Positions 53,689 to 63,577 of a stretch of DNA of 64,000 nucleotides are shown in pieces. Within the stretch, counting starts at the first letter, position 1. The number at the start of each line of letters is the position of its first letter. The translations under genes and the position numbers were made by a program. The notes beneath the pieces are model-generated. The model was not told where the DNA came from. It ran no database searches and was given only the letters and a program-made list of their open reading frames with translations. This stretch comes from Flavobacteriales bacterium (lineage in GTDB: Bacteria; Bacteroidota; Bacteroidia; Flavobacteriales_D; Sanyastnellaceae). Location: assembly GCA_015665315.1 (NCBI GenBank), contig JADFAK010000029.1, positions 1 through 64,000 on the forward strand, in the 5' to 3' direction.

Positions 53689-54858
53689 TTAGTAAGCCTG
53701 AGTTGCGCGCTCAGGCTTTACTTCCTTTACCTCACACAGGTTTTGCAGTTTAGCGACCGCAAAGTCAATCTCTTCCTTGGTGGTGAACTTGCCAAAGGAG
53801 AATCGTAGACTTGTTCTGTTCGGATGGATGGCATCAATTGCCGTTAACACGTGAGATCCTTTTGCGGCACCTGAAGAACATGCACTTCCCCCTGAGCATG
53901 CTACTCCTTCCAAATCTAGAAGAAACAACATCATTGCTGAATTCGGGTTTTCTGGAAGAGTAATATTGAGCACCGTGTACAGACTATTCTTACTTCCAGA
54001 ATCGCCGTTAATATCGCACCCTGGAAGGTGTTCATTGAGTTGCTGAATCATGTATTGCTTCAAGCCTCCGATATGTGATTGGTGCTCTTCAAGATGGTCA
54101 TAGGCGAGTTGCATAGCCTTACCGATCCCAACAATTCCATATAGATTTTCCGTTCCACCACGCTGCTTTCGTTCCTGTCCGCCACCAGTAATCAGTGCTT
54201 TTACCTGCACCTGGCGATTGATATACAAGAATCCTATTCCCTTTGGCCCATGAAATTTGTGAGCTGCTCCAGTAATAAAATGGATATGAAGATCTTGCAA
54301 ATCGAATTCATAATGCCCCATCGTTTGGACCGTATCTGAATGAAAGATAGCATCGTACTTCTTGCAAAGCTCCCCTACTTCTTTTAGTGGAAGAAGGTTT
54401 GCAATTTCATTGTTCCCATGCATCAATGACACGAGGCACTTGCCTCCCATAGCCAGAAGCTCATCCAAGTGCTGAAGATCAACATGTCCCTTTGGCGTCA
54501 GATTCACATAATTCAGCTCTACCTTTCCGGCCGACTCAAACTCTTCTGCGGTATTGATTACAGCGTTGTGTTCAAGTTTGGACGTGATTATTCGATTGCA
54601 TCCTAGGTCATTGACACTTCCTCGGATTGCGAGATTATCTGCTTCAGTTCCACCAGAGGTGAAACATATTTCTTGTGGCCGACAGTTCAAGGTCGATGAA
54701 ATGATTCTCCGTGAAGTCTCTATCGCTGTTTTTGTCTTTCGCCCAAAGGAGTGTGTCGACGAAGGGTTGCCAAAATGGTCGGTCAAGAATGGAAGCATCG
54801 CATCGAGTACTTCTTTGTCCAATGGGGTCGTTGCCGCGTTATCTAGATAAACTTTCAT
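53689..54858 (-). CDS. Cysteine desulfurase (NifS/IscS class)
   Basis: 389 aa PLP enzyme moving sulfur from cysteine to Fe-S or tRNA thiolation partners. VYLDNAATTP start, GGTEADNLAI, AAHKFHGPKGIGF with the PLP lysine and the catalytic cysteine in GSACSSGAAKGSH are class I NifS/IscS motifs. The ATG overlaps the glmM stop by 4 bp; no IscU or other Fe-S genes are adjacent, so I do not choose between iscS and nifS. Confidence 0.92.
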   Translation of the reverse strand: MKVYLDNAATTPLDKEVLDAMLPFLTDHFGNPSSTHSFGRKTKTAIETSRRIISSTLNCRPQEICFTSGGTEADNLAIRGSVNDLGCNRIITSKLEHNAVINTAEEFESAGKVELNYVNLTPKGHVDLQHLDELLAMGGKCLVSLMHGNNEIANLLPLKEVGELCKKYDAIFHSDTVQTMGHYEFDLQDLHIHFITGAAHKFHGPKGIGFLYINRQVQVKALITGGGQERKQRGGTENLYGIVGIGKAMQLAYDHLEEHQSHIGGLKQYMIQQLNEHLPGCDINGDSGSKNSLYTVLNITLPENPNSAMMLFLLDLEGVACSGGSACSSGAAKGSHVLTAIDAIHPNRTSLRFSFGKFTTKEEIDFAVAKLQNLCEVKEVKPERATQAY

Positions 54859-56246
54859 TTTTCAATAATCTCTTTAATCTCCCCGATAGTCTTTTGCGCC
54901 AGTGCATTTGCCTGATCAGCACCTACACTTTCGGCATAAATGCGAATTATTGGCTCCGTATTGCTTTTTCGCAAATGAACCCACTCAGTTGGGAAGTCAA
55001 TTTTAACTCCGTCGATCGTATTCACTTGTTGATCGCTATGTTTGGCTTCCATTTCTCGAAGCACTTCATCGACATCGATTTGAGGAGTTAGCTCAATTTT
55101 GTTTTTACTTATTACATACGTGGGGTAGGAGTCTCTCAATTCTGAACATTTCATCTTACTCTTCGCAAGATGAGTGAGGAACAAGCCAACACCTACTAAA
55201 GCATCCCTTCCGTAGTGCAATTCAGGATAAATCACCCCACCATTTCCTTCACCGCCGATCACCGCCTTGGTGCTCTTCATTTGGTCGACTACATTCACCT
55301 CGCCTACAGAAGCGGCGGTATACGTTTGCCCCCATTTTTCCGTAACATCACGAAGTGCTCTTGTGCTTGACAAATTGGAAACAGTATTGCCTGGAGTCTT
55401 ACTTAAAACATAATCTGCCACAGCGACCAATGTGTATTCTTCGCCAAACATGCTTCCATCTTCACAAACCATGGCTAATCGATCCACATCCGGATCGACG
55501 ACGATCCCGACATCAGCACCATTCTTGGTGATTATGCTCGCAATCTCCGTTAGATTTTCAGGAAGCGGCTCCGGATTGTGTGGAAAATGACCTGTTGGCT
55601 CAGAATAGATTTCTAAAATCTCCTTCACCCCTAGCGCCCGCAGTAAGGCCGGGATAAAAATCCCACCTGTTGAATTAACGCTATCGCAGGCTACTTTAAA
55701 ATTGGCCGCTTGAATCGCTTCCTTGTCCACCAATGGAAGATCAAGCACCATTTGAATATGCTTTTCAAGATAAGAGTTGTCTTGGGTATAAGTTCCGAGG
55801 TCGTGAACATCGGCAAAACTCAGAGCACCTTCCTCTCCGATCCGCAACACTTCAGCTCCGTCTTCTGCAGATATAAACTCTCCTTTTTCGTTCAAGAGTT
55901 TCAGGGCATTCCATTGAGTCGGATTGTGGCTTGCTGTAATGATTATCCCAGCATCTGCATTTTCATTGGGCACAGCAACCTCTACAGTAGGGGTAGTCGA
56001 CAAGCCGAGATCAACGACATCTGCACCTATACCTTGAAGTGTACCTACGACCAAATTCCGAACCATTTCACCCGAAATTCTAGCATCCCTTCCAATGATA
56101 ACTTTGATACGTTTTTTGCCACTTCTCTTCAGAATAAAGGCAGCAAAAGCCGAAGTGAATTTCACAATATCCGGCGGAGTTAGACCTTGATCTATCTGCC
56201 CACCTATCGTACCGCGAATTCCAGAAATAGATTTTATTAGAGTCAC
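54855..56246 (-). CDS. glmM: Phosphoglucosamine mutase
   Basis: 463 aa. Interconverts glucosamine-6-P and glucosamine-1-P for UDP-GlcNAc and so peptidoglycan and LPS. IITASHNPTQWN holds the phosphoserine, VVDPDVDRLAMV the metal loop, GGEGNGGVIYPELHYGRDAL the sugar site and LRKSNTEPIIRIY the phosphate-binding loop. Start codon is GTG. Some Bacteroidetes enzymes of this class also act as phosphoglucomutases. Coupled to the downstream cysteine desulfurase. Confidence 0.9.
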   Translation of the reverse strand: MTLIKSISGIRGTIGGQIDQGLTPPDIVKFTSAFAAFILKRSGKKRIKVIIGRDARISGEMVRNLVVGTLQGIGADVVDLGLSTTPTVEVAVPNENADAGIIITASHNPTQWNALKLLNEKGEFISAEDGAEVLRIGEEGALSFADVHDLGTYTQDNSYLEKHIQMVLDLPLVDKEAIQAANFKVACDSVNSTGGIFIPALLRALGVKEILEIYSEPTGHFPHNPEPLPENLTEIASIITKNGADVGIVVDPDVDRLAMVCEDGSMFGEEYTLVAVADYVLSKTPGNTVSNLSSTRALRDVTEKWGQTYTAASVGEVNVVDQMKSTKAVIGGEGNGGVIYPELHYGRDALVGVGLFLTHLAKSKMKCSELRDSYPTYVISKNKIELTPQIDVDEVLREMEAKHSDQQVNTIDGVKIDFPTEWVHLRKSNTEPIIRIYAESVGADQANALAQKTIGEIKEIIEK

Positions 56247-56373
56247 AATAAATATGATTAAGTCAACAAAGATAGAGCTTTAGATCCTCCTCTTTGTAAT
56301 CCCTAAAGGTGATTCTATTCACAAGACACTGACACCTTTGTGACGCTAGAAAATGTTCAGGAAAAAATTATCC

Positions 56374-56402
56374 AAAAAAATGGGCGACCACAAGGATCGC
56401 CC
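56374..56402 (-). terminator. Intrinsic terminator of the YceI gene
   Basis: Minus-strand stem GGGCGA/TCGCCC with 9-nt loop followed by A and seven T residues. A dispersed-repeat copy lies between it and the stop codon. Confidence 0.82.
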
Positions 56403-56409
56403 GAATAAG

Positions 56410-56427
56410 CATTTGCCGAAGGCTAAA
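56410..56427 (-). repeat. Dispersed short repeat (copy 6), full form
   Basis: TTTAGCCTTCGGCAAATG on the minus strand, identical to the copy at 5621-5638, placed 2 bp after the YceI stop and before its terminator. Confidence 0.75.
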
Positions 56428-56429
56428 TA

Positions 56430-57038
56430 CTACTTCGTTCCAACGATCTCAATCGAAAGAACAATATCATCTGAAAGCACCATTTCTTGTGCCGGGTGAG
56501 CAAATGCTACCTCATAGTTTTGACGATCAAACGTCAATGAAGCTGTGGCTTTTAACCCTGCATCGGATTCATTGATAACTATGTCTGTTAGCGTTTCGGC
56601 ATTTGTCTTTCCGCGAACAGTCAAGCTACCTGTATCAGCACCTGTAAATGAGAAAGAAGCTGTCGGGTTGCTCTCAACCGCGAAAAAGTCTTCTGACGAC
56701 AAGTGTCCGACAAGCATGCCAGCAGTCTTTTCCTCGTCGTAATTCCCATCGGTTGGGTTCATGGTAGTCATGTCAATTACGAAGTCTCCACTAACAACAG
56801 CACCATCCTTCACCGTAACAGTTCCTGAAGTGAATTTAATGTCACCTTCGTGCGAGTACATGCCCATCATTTGGCCCTTCCATTTAACTGAACTAGCTGC
56901 CAAGTCAACATTGTAAGTTGTCTCAACACTCTCGACTACAGCTTCTTCTTGAACAGCTGGACTTTCGGCTTTCTCAGCACCTCCGCAAGAAGCCAGAATT
57001 AATAGGCCCGCCATGGCCAAAACTTGTGTAATTTTCAT
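56430..57038 (-). CDS. YceI-family lipoprotein
   Basis: 202 aa. Lipobox in AGLLILASCGG. A YceI lipocalin-like barrel follows (about 45-200: YNVDLAASSVKWKGQMMGMY, GSLTVRGKTNAE, ending LSIEIVGTK). YceI proteins bind polyisoprenoid or amphiphilic ligands in the periplasm. It has its own promoter and terminator. Confidence 0.92.
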   Translation of the reverse strand: MKITQVLAMAGLLILASCGGAEKAESPAVQEEAVVESVETTYNVDLAASSVKWKGQMMGMYSHEGDIKFTSGTVTVKDGAVVSGDFVIDMTTMNPTDGNYDEEKTAGMLVGHLSSEDFFAVESNPTASFSFTGADTGSLTVRGKTNAETLTDIVINESDAGLKATASLTFDRQNYEVAFAHPAQEMVLSDDIVLSIEIVGTK

Positions 57039-57064
57039 CTTTTGATTGAATTTTGATTTGGCTG

Positions 57065-57097
57065 CAAATGTAAATGTCTCGACGAAATATTCGCCAA
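57065..57097 (-). promoter_or_regulatory. Bacteroidetes-type promoter of the YceI gene
   Basis: TACATTTG (-7, exact) at 57072-57065 with TTGG as -33 element at 57097-57094 after 21 bp, 26 bp before the ATG. Confidence 0.6.
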
Positions 57098-57324
57098 CTT
57101 ATTTTGATTAATGTCCATACATCTGTATGCAAATGAGAAAGTTAGATGATTCCAATAGCCATTGTCTCAGGTTGAGTATTTTATGTTCATCGTTCTTATT
57201 TGAAACAAAATGACTAAAAAGTACATTCTACACCATTTATTGTAACTCTCTCCTTCCTGTACCCCTGATTCGTCTGCATTTAAGCCATGAATCGACCTCC
57301 TGTTTAATCTTTTTTGGCACGTCA

Positions 57325-57355
57325 ATTGCAATGCGTTGTATAAAGATTAATTTTA
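57325..57355 (+). promoter_or_regulatory. Promoter of the three-lipoprotein operon
   Basis: ATTG (-33) at 57325-57328, a 19-bp spacer and TAATTTTA (7/8 to TAnnTTTG) at 57348-57355, 73 bp before the first ATG. Confidence 0.45.
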
Positions 57356-57428
57356 CCCTTCTATACCCACCTCTAGAAAAGTCTTTGTATTACGACTACT
57401 AACTGAGTGTGAGTGAAACCACAGAAGC

Positions 57429-58805
57429 ATGACCAGACTTTTATTCTCTCTTTCTCTTGCGTGTGTTCTTGCCCTATTCTCGTGCGGAGGCTCATCGGCC
57501 TTGACTAAAAAAGCTGTGCAGCTTGAAAACGCAGGATTAGTCACGGAGGCTGCTCAATTCTACTATGACGCGCTGACTAAAAAACGCACCAACATTGACG
57601 CGCAAATTGGATTGAAAAAGACAGGCCAAATTTTACTATCTCAGAAATTGAGTGCCTTTTCCCAAGCCGCGGCTTTTGACTCGCAAAGAGAAGCTGTTTA
57701 CAAATACTTAGAAGCAGAAGACTACCAAAAAAAAGTCGCTAAAGTGGGCGTAAACCTGGAAATACCCGCCATGTACAGGTCTGATTTCGAGGTAGCCAAA
57801 GAAAAATATTTGGGTGAATTGTACGAACAGGGGACCGAATTATTAGATCAGCAACAATTTTCGGAAGCAGAGAATGTTTTTAGCGAATTATCCCGACTTG
57901 ATCCAAGTTTTAAAGATGCCTCCAATTTGCAGAGTATTGCTTTCGTGGAGCCCAAATACAAAGCGGGAAAAAAAGCAATGGCCAATGGTCACTACAGAAC
58001 GGCCATGAATCGATTCACTGAAGTTCAAAAAAAGATGCCTCATTATAAGGACACGGATGAAGAACTTAAAAATGCTCTTGCGCTGGGGCAATATAGTCTT
58101 GCCTTACTCCGATTCGAAAATGCCTCCGATAAAATAGGTTTGTCGGCCTTGGCAGAAGCTTATGTGCTTGAGGCTCTTTCGGACATCAACGATCCTTTTC
58201 TTCGCATAGTAGATCGAGACAATTTGCAAGTTATAATGGATGAACAGACCCTGGGTATGACGGGGGTTATTGACGAAGAAACAGCTGTGAATGCCGGAGA
58301 GATAATTGGGGCTCAAGCAATTGTCACAGGGACAGTTTTATCGTATTCATCTTCGCTTGGAAGGGTTGTTACCAAGAAAAAGAAAGGATTCGAACATTCT
58401 CAAGTAAAACAGTACTCCAAGGCCGATGAAACCCCTAAGTATGTTGACAGGTACAAAGAGGTCGAATATGTTGAGACAAGCGCTACAAACAAAGCAAGTT
58501 TTTCATTTCAATTCAAAGTCATTTCGCTTAAAACGGGAGAAGTCCTACTCACGAATCTCATCAACAAAGAGCTGAGTGACCAAATGGCCTATGTGAATTA
58601 TGAAGGCGAGCTAAAGTCCCTCTACCCTGCTGGCTCCAATGGTGCAGTGAACACAAAAAGATCAAGCCAAATGGCACTTCATCAACTGGCTAATGCTCCG
58701 CGTGAGTGCAAAACTCCTGAGCAATTGACAAATGAAATAATCCTGGCTTCCTCTTTGGAAATGAAATCGGCGATAAGCAAGTTACTCAAGCAGGAAGTTA
58801 AATGA
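57429..58805 (+). CDS. CsgG-like lipoprotein with TPR-like N-terminal region
   Basis: 458 aa. Lipobox (VLALFSCGG). Residues about 25-220 are helical with repeat-like segments (AQFYYDALTKK, ALGQYSLALLRFENA). From about 235 comes a CsgG-like fold: LRIVDRDNLQVIMDEQTLGM, AVNAGEIIGAQAIVTGTVLSY. CsgG forms the curli secretion pore; related proteins (LpoB, FlgT) are envelope accessory lipoproteins. It overlaps the next gene start (ATGA). Confidence 0.8.
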   Translation: MTRLLFSLSLACVLALFSCGGSSALTKKAVQLENAGLVTEAAQFYYDALTKKRTNIDAQIGLKKTGQILLSQKLSAFSQAAAFDSQREAVYKYLEAEDYQKKVAKVGVNLEIPAMYRSDFEVAKEKYLGELYEQGTELLDQQQFSEAENVFSELSRLDPSFKDASNLQSIAFVEPKYKAGKKAMANGHYRTAMNRFTEVQKKMPHYKDTDEELKNALALGQYSLALLRFENASDKIGLSALAEAYVLEALSDINDPFLRIVDRDNLQVIMDEQTLGMTGVIDEETAVNAGEIIGAQAIVTGTVLSYSSSLGRVVTKKKKGFEHSQVKQYSKADETPKYVDRYKEVEYVETSATNKASFSFQFKVISLKTGEVLLTNLINKELSDQMAYVNYEGELKSLYPAGSNGAVNTKRSSQMALHQLANAPRECKTPEQLTNEIILASSLEMKSAISKLLKQEVK

Positions 58806-60187
58806 TGGTTCGCACGCTGACATATATATTCCTTGTAATTCTAGTTTGCGGATGTGGCAATAAAAAGGGCACCCAAGAAACGGTTGAGCAACCTGATGTA
58901 CAACCCCATTGGATGACTGATCGGCCTATTCAAAGCGGTTATTACATCGGAGTAGGCAGCGCTTCAAAAAATGAGCATCCTCTTGATTTTTCACAAGTTG
59001 CCAAAGAAAATGCCCTCTTAGATTTGGCGTCTGAGATTCGGGTGACCATTTCTGGCGAGTCGTTTCTAAGCACCCTTGAGGTGAACGATTATTTTCAGGA
59101 AGAATTCATCTCCAAAATTTCCACCTCAACAAAAGAATATCTGGAGGGTTATGATCTTGTGGACACCTGGGAGGACAATCAACAATACTGGACTTTTTAT
59201 CGACTGTCTGTCGCCGAATACAACCGAATTCGAGCAGAGCGCAAGCAAAGTGCGATGAAACGATCGGCCGACAACTTAAGGCGAGCAAAGAGTTTTGAAC
59301 TGGAAGGGGATGTACGCGGAGCGATTTCAAACTACTTAGATGGTTTGGTTGGGATTCATGAATATTGGACAGAAAGCAATGAGTTTGACCTAAACGGACA
59401 GACGATTTTCTTGGATCATGAATTACATCATGGTTTCAAAGACCTGCTGCGAGATATTCAAATTGAACCTAATCCAACAGAGATTGTACTGAACCAAATG
59501 AATCGTTACAGAGAAGATGTAAAAGTCTTGGTTCACTTGCGTGGCAACCCAGTGCGGGATTTCCCTTTGAAATATCGTGTAACATTTGATGGCGGATACA
59601 ATCGATTTCTCGCCATTCGCACCAACGACAATGGAATAGCCACAATTCGTATTGAAAATGTGTCCCTAGAAGGAGGAAGTACAACCAGACTAGAAATAGA
59701 ATCGGGCATGGATAAGATGGATTTTGAGGGGATAGAAATGCAGGTGCGAAAACCATTGATGGATGAAATCGGCTTTAGTTCTCGTCAGCTTCCCTTGCGC
59801 ATCATTTTGCCATCGATGTCGATCGAAAGCCAGGAATTAAATTTAGGCACTACACTAAGTAGCCCCTTGCTTTCGGCAACCTTGCGCTCTGAATTAGCGT
59901 CACTCGGAATTCGGTTCGTTGCCTCCTCGGCACAGGCCGACTATGTTGTGAAGGTGCATGCCGACTCACGAGAATCAGGCACCTCGCAGGGATTTCACGT
60001 GGCTCACTTGGACGCGCGTGTCGAAGTGCTAGACAGGATAACGGGCGAGCTGGTTTATTCATGGCAAGAAAACAGCATCAAAGGACTGCAGCTCAATTTT
60101 GAATCTGCCGGAAAAGAAGCGTATAAAAAAGCGGCAAAAAAAATGGAACAAATAGTTGGAACAGAAATCATAGACGCTATTCTTTAG
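58802..60187 (+). CDS. LPP20-like lipoprotein, large form
   Basis: 461 aa. Lipobox (LVILVCGCGN). Residues about 35-145 look like LPP20 (YYIGVGSASKNEH, AKENALLDLASEIRVTISGES). The middle is beta-rich and the C-terminal ~110 residues form another alpha/beta unit (LASLGIRFVASSAQADYVVKV, ITGELVYSW). Translationally coupled to the CsgG-like gene. No known enzymatic motif. Confidence 0.75.
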   Translation: MMVRTLTYIFLVILVCGCGNKKGTQETVEQPDVQPHWMTDRPIQSGYYIGVGSASKNEHPLDFSQVAKENALLDLASEIRVTISGESFLSTLEVNDYFQEEFISKISTSTKEYLEGYDLVDTWEDNQQYWTFYRLSVAEYNRIRAERKQSAMKRSADNLRRAKSFELEGDVRGAISNYLDGLVGIHEYWTESNEFDLNGQTIFLDHELHHGFKDLLRDIQIEPNPTEIVLNQMNRYREDVKVLVHLRGNPVRDFPLKYRVTFDGGYNRFLAIRTNDNGIATIRIENVSLEGGSTTRLEIESGMDKMDFEGIEMQVRKPLMDEIGFSSRQLPLRIILPSMSIESQELNLGTTLSSPLLSATLRSELASLGIRFVASSAQADYVVKVHADSRESGTSQGFHVAHLDARVEVLDRITGELVYSWQENSIKGLQLNFESAGKEAYKKAAKKMEQIVGTEIIDAIL

Positions 60188-60246
60188 CTCTGGCATAGTT
60201 TGTGCATCCAACGAGAATCAACATAAAAACGTCTAATTCAACTGAT

Positions 60247-60831
60247 ATGAAAAACATTACCACTTTTAGAAATCTAGCCCTTATTGGTTTGGCTTTGCTT
60301 ACAATAACTGCCATTGGGTGTAAGAAGAAAAAGCAGATCGTAGAGGAAAAGCCGAAAGGAGAAGTATTGATCAATGAGTATTGTTCATCTGAAAACTTCT
60401 TTTCTGACAAAAAGACTTTTCGCGCAACAGCTACTGGAGAAAGCATGGATCGAGAAACGGCCAAGAAAAAGGCTCGTTCTAATGCCAATGCTGAGTTGGC
60501 AAAAACAATCCGTACAACCATGCAGATTGTGGGAGACAACTATGTTAATTCAACTGAATTCAACAACAAAGAAGAAGTTACTGAGACTTTCAACGAGATG
60601 GCCAGAACCATCATCGACGAAACGTTGACTGGGGCGATAAAAATTTGCGACAAGCTTACCCAGAAGCCTGACGGAAATTACGTCTCGTATATAGCCATTG
60701 AATTATCCGGCGAGGACTTGGTAGCCGAATACCATGAAAGTTTAAGTAAAAATGAACGCATCATGGCCGAATACAATTATGAAAAGTTCAAGGAGACTTT
60801 TGAAGCTGAAATGGAAAAAATGGGCAACTAA
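60247..60831 (+). CDS. LPP20-like lipoprotein, small form
   Basis: 194 aa with lipobox (LLTITAIGCKKKK). The mature protein is LPP20-like (FRATATGESMDRETAKKKARSNANAELAK, NEMARTIIDETLTGA) and similar in arrangement to the N-terminal part of the previous protein. Start set at ATG 60247, not the ORF-track start. It follows the larger gene by 59 bp and ends in a terminator. Confidence 0.78.
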   Translation: MKNITTFRNLALIGLALLTITAIGCKKKKQIVEEKPKGEVLINEYCSSENFFSDKKTFRATATGESMDRETAKKKARSNANAELAKTIRTTMQIVGDNYVNSTEFNNKEEVTETFNEMARTIIDETLTGAIKICDKLTQKPDGNYVSYIAIELSGEDLVAEYHESLSKNERIMAEYNYEKFKETFEAEMEKMGN

Positions 60832-60857
60832 ACATCCCCATTTCTTAAAATAAGTAG

Positions 60858-60887
60858 AAGGTTAAGTCGGAAGGCTTAACCTTTTTT
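60858..60887 (+). terminator. Intrinsic terminator of the CsgG/LPP20 operon
   Basis: Perfect 9-bp stem AAGGTTAAG/CTTAACCTT, 8-nt loop, T run. Confidence 0.92.
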
Positions 60888-61013
60888 ATTTTCCAATAAT
60901 TCTGGGAACAAGCGTCCAAAACTAATTAGACGAAGGTGTGAACTGCGTACAACATCACCTCATTATTTGTACATTCGTAGCCGCAGACGATCTTGGATTA
61001 AGCACCTAGACCT

Positions 61014-63566
61014 ATGTTGAATTTACTCCGCATTAACATATTGCTGGTTGGGCTTGCTATGTCAGCCGCTATGGACGCCCAAATTTATGGCGACCCTATC
61101 GTCTATTGGGATTTCGCGAATGGATTACCAAACACTTGGGTAAACGATAGCGAGTCACAAATTGGCAACTGGGAATACCGGGGGCCATCGACCTCGCCCA
61201 ACAATACAGTATGTTCGCAGGGCTCATGTGGGACTGGATCGGTCCCAATTGCTTCTCAAAGTTTAACGAACGGATTTGTGATTTTCGACTCCAATTATTG
61301 GGATGACAACGTCGGTCCGTGTGGCAGTATAGGTTCTGGCCAAGATCCAGGGCCTCATGAAGCATGGCTTATCACCAACGCGGTTAATCTGACCGGTGTG
61401 AGCACGCCTACCCTTACTTTTCAGCAACAATACAAGCATTTCCAGTCTGCCCAATACGACGTTTACACCTCCATTCTTATAAGCATCGATGGCGGAGAAA
61501 ACTTCACGGTCATTCACGAGAACCCAGGTGACTACATGGTTTCCCCTCCTGCAGAATGGGTTACGATCCCTATTGGTTCCATTGCGGCTAATCAGCCTGA
61601 CGTGCGGATCAAATTTCTATTTACGGGGTTATATTATTGGTGGTGTTTAGATGATATCGCTATCTATCAACCGAATCAGGAAGACCTCCTCATCGCGAAT
61701 GCCAAGTTTACCGAGTTCGACTACAATTTGGATCCTGCGGGATTCGGGGACATGGAATACAGTTCGTACGCATACACCATGCTGCCCGAATTCAACTTTT
61801 CGGGTCAGTGCATCAATATCGGTGCTACTGCTGCGAATGGCTCGCACTTTGAGGTTAGCGTGAATGATTCAGACGACAACGAAGTTCACTTTCAAACAAC
61901 CAATCCCTTTAATTTAGTTACTGGGGGAAGTATATTGTACGAAGCACCCAGTTCATACGTCCCCGACCTTCCGTTCGGCCATTATGAAATTGAGTTTCTC
62001 ATGGATCAAACGGAAGTAGACGATGCTTACTGGAATAACTTCGCTTACAAAGATTTCAATATCCATCCTTTTCAAATGGCACTTGATAAAGGAAACAATG
62101 GTGGTCAATTCGTCCCTCCTGTCTCGCTTCAAAACCAGACAATGGAGATTGGAAATATTTTTGTCACTTGGGAATACGGTCATCAAATAAACTCTGTCAG
62201 CTTTTCAGTCGGTGACAGTTCCGACGTGGGAACGCCAGTATATGGTGTTGTGTACAACCTTGAGCGGAGTGAGATATACGGGCAAACGGCGTCTTACGAG
62301 ATTAACGTGACGGATGTAAACGGAAGTCCGCAAGACGCATGGGTCACCTTGCCCCTTCTGGAACCTATACCTACAACTGATACGTCCTTGTTCTTGATCA
62401 TGATTGTCGACAGTTCGGATATTGGCAATTTCTATGTTAATCGCAGTGGTCAAGTTCCTGAATTTGCTTCGCAGGTTGCTTTTCCAGAATCGAATGGTTT
62501 ATACTACCTCTTGGAGGCCGCTGCAGTTCGCATGAACCTATTTCCCGCTGGAGTCATTTCGGGATGTTTAGATTCCAATGCGATGAACTTCAATGCAAAC
62601 GCTACGGCTGATGATCTTTCTTGTCTTTTCGCTGGCTGCACTGACCTAGAAGCATCTAATTATGATAGCACCGCTACTTGGGACGACGGTAGCTGTGTCA
62701 ATGCTGGATGTACCGATCCAGAGGCCGACAACTACGACCCGGATGCTGAGATTGAAGATGGAAGTTGCCAATACTTGGGCTGCACAGATGAAAATGCAAA
62801 TAACTACGATTCGACGGCCAATACAGACAACGGATCATGTACCTACAGCCAAGCGTTCATGAGTGTAAATCAAATGATAGGTTGTGTTCCTTTGACGATA
62901 ACGATCATGAACCAAACAGAATTGGGCGAAGAGTCGGAATGTACATTTGACCTAGGGGACGATACGATTATCACCACTTGCGAAACCAGTATTACCCACA
63001 CTTACACTGAACCGGGAAATTACACGATCAACTACTCGCACACCATCGGTGAGTTTCAATCTGATTTTCAGATTTCGCCAATTGAAGTTTTTGCAAACCC
63101 GGATCCTCCAATGATCTCTTTCGATTCGGGCACCAACGAACTTAGTTGTGCCTGTCCAATTGATATCAGCTATACATGGTTCTTTAACGACATTCAACTC
63201 ACGGATACATCGGCCCAGATTAATCCGAACAACAATGGCATCTATAGCCTGTTGATTGTCGACGAACATGGATGCAGTGCAACTTCAAACGACCTACCGG
63301 TTGTCATTACGCATTTGGACGAAGTTCCAAACAATATTCATGCAACAATCGTTTATCCAAACCCCGCAGAAGAGTGGTTTTTCATCGCAACTCCTCTGAT
63401 CAACCCGATGGTGACGGTCTTTGACTTGTACGGACGAGTCATTCACACCGAGCAATTATCTGGTGAATCGACCATGGTAAAGACAGACCAATGGGCCTCT
63501 GGAAGCTATATCGTGCGGATTTCGACTCAGGAAAAAACTGAATCGATACGATTGCTAGTTCATTAG
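61014..63566 (+). CDS. Large secreted protein with GCTD repeats, PKD-like domain and T9SS domain
   Basis: 850 aa. Signal peptide (LVGLAMSAAMDAQ), then an N-terminal jelly-roll-like region (about 25-220: IYWDFANGLPNTWVN-like start, FKFLFTGLYYWWCLDDI). An unassigned beta-rich middle is followed by four cysteine-bearing repeats GCTDxxAxNYDxxAxxDDGSC (about 517-610) and a PKD-like domain (about 613-700). The C-terminus (VYPNPAEEWFFIATP...GSYIVRISTQEKTESIRLLVH) is a T9SS domain. It is probably a cell-surface adhesin or structural protein; no catalytic motif. Confidence 0.82.
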   Translation: MLNLLRINILLVGLAMSAAMDAQIYGDPIVYWDFANGLPNTWVNDSESQIGNWEYRGPSTSPNNTVCSQGSCGTGSVPIASQSLTNGFVIFDSNYWDDNVGPCGSIGSGQDPGPHEAWLITNAVNLTGVSTPTLTFQQQYKHFQSAQYDVYTSILISIDGGENFTVIHENPGDYMVSPPAEWVTIPIGSIAANQPDVRIKFLFTGLYYWWCLDDIAIYQPNQEDLLIANAKFTEFDYNLDPAGFGDMEYSSYAYTMLPEFNFSGQCINIGATAANGSHFEVSVNDSDDNEVHFQTTNPFNLVTGGSILYEAPSSYVPDLPFGHYEIEFLMDQTEVDDAYWNNFAYKDFNIHPFQMALDKGNNGGQFVPPVSLQNQTMEIGNIFVTWEYGHQINSVSFSVGDSSDVGTPVYGVVYNLERSEIYGQTASYEINVTDVNGSPQDAWVTLPLLEPIPTTDTSLFLIMIVDSSDIGNFYVNRSGQVPEFASQVAFPESNGLYYLLEAAAVRMNLFPAGVISGCLDSNAMNFNANATADDLSCLFAGCTDLEASNYDSTATWDDGSCVNAGCTDPEADNYDPDAEIEDGSCQYLGCTDENANNYDSTANTDNGSCTYSQAFMSVNQMIGCVPLTITIMNQTELGEESECTFDLGDDTIITTCETSITHTYTEPGNYTINYSHTIGEFQSDFQISPIEVFANPDPPMISFDSGTNELSCACPIDISYTWFFNDIQLTDTSAQINPNNNGIYSLLIVDEHGCSATSNDLPVVITHLDEVPNNIHATIVYPNPAEEWFFIATPLINPMVTVFDLYGRVIHTEQLSGESTMVKTDQWASGSYIVRISTQEKTESIRLLVH
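62562..62840 (+). repeat. Four tandem GCTD coding repeats
   Basis: Units of about 25 residues with pattern GCTD..A.NYD..A..DDGSC. The aspartate/asparagine loops suggest calcium binding. Confidence 0.75.
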
Positions 63567-63577
63567 ACCTGACTCCT

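Larger units (their letters stand above)
57039..57428. other. 390-bp divergent intergenic region between YceI and the CsgG-like operon
   Basis: Contains the YceI promoter at one end and a plus-strand promoter (57325-57355) at the other; about 225 bp between them shows no gene or strong repeat. Confidence 0.6.
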
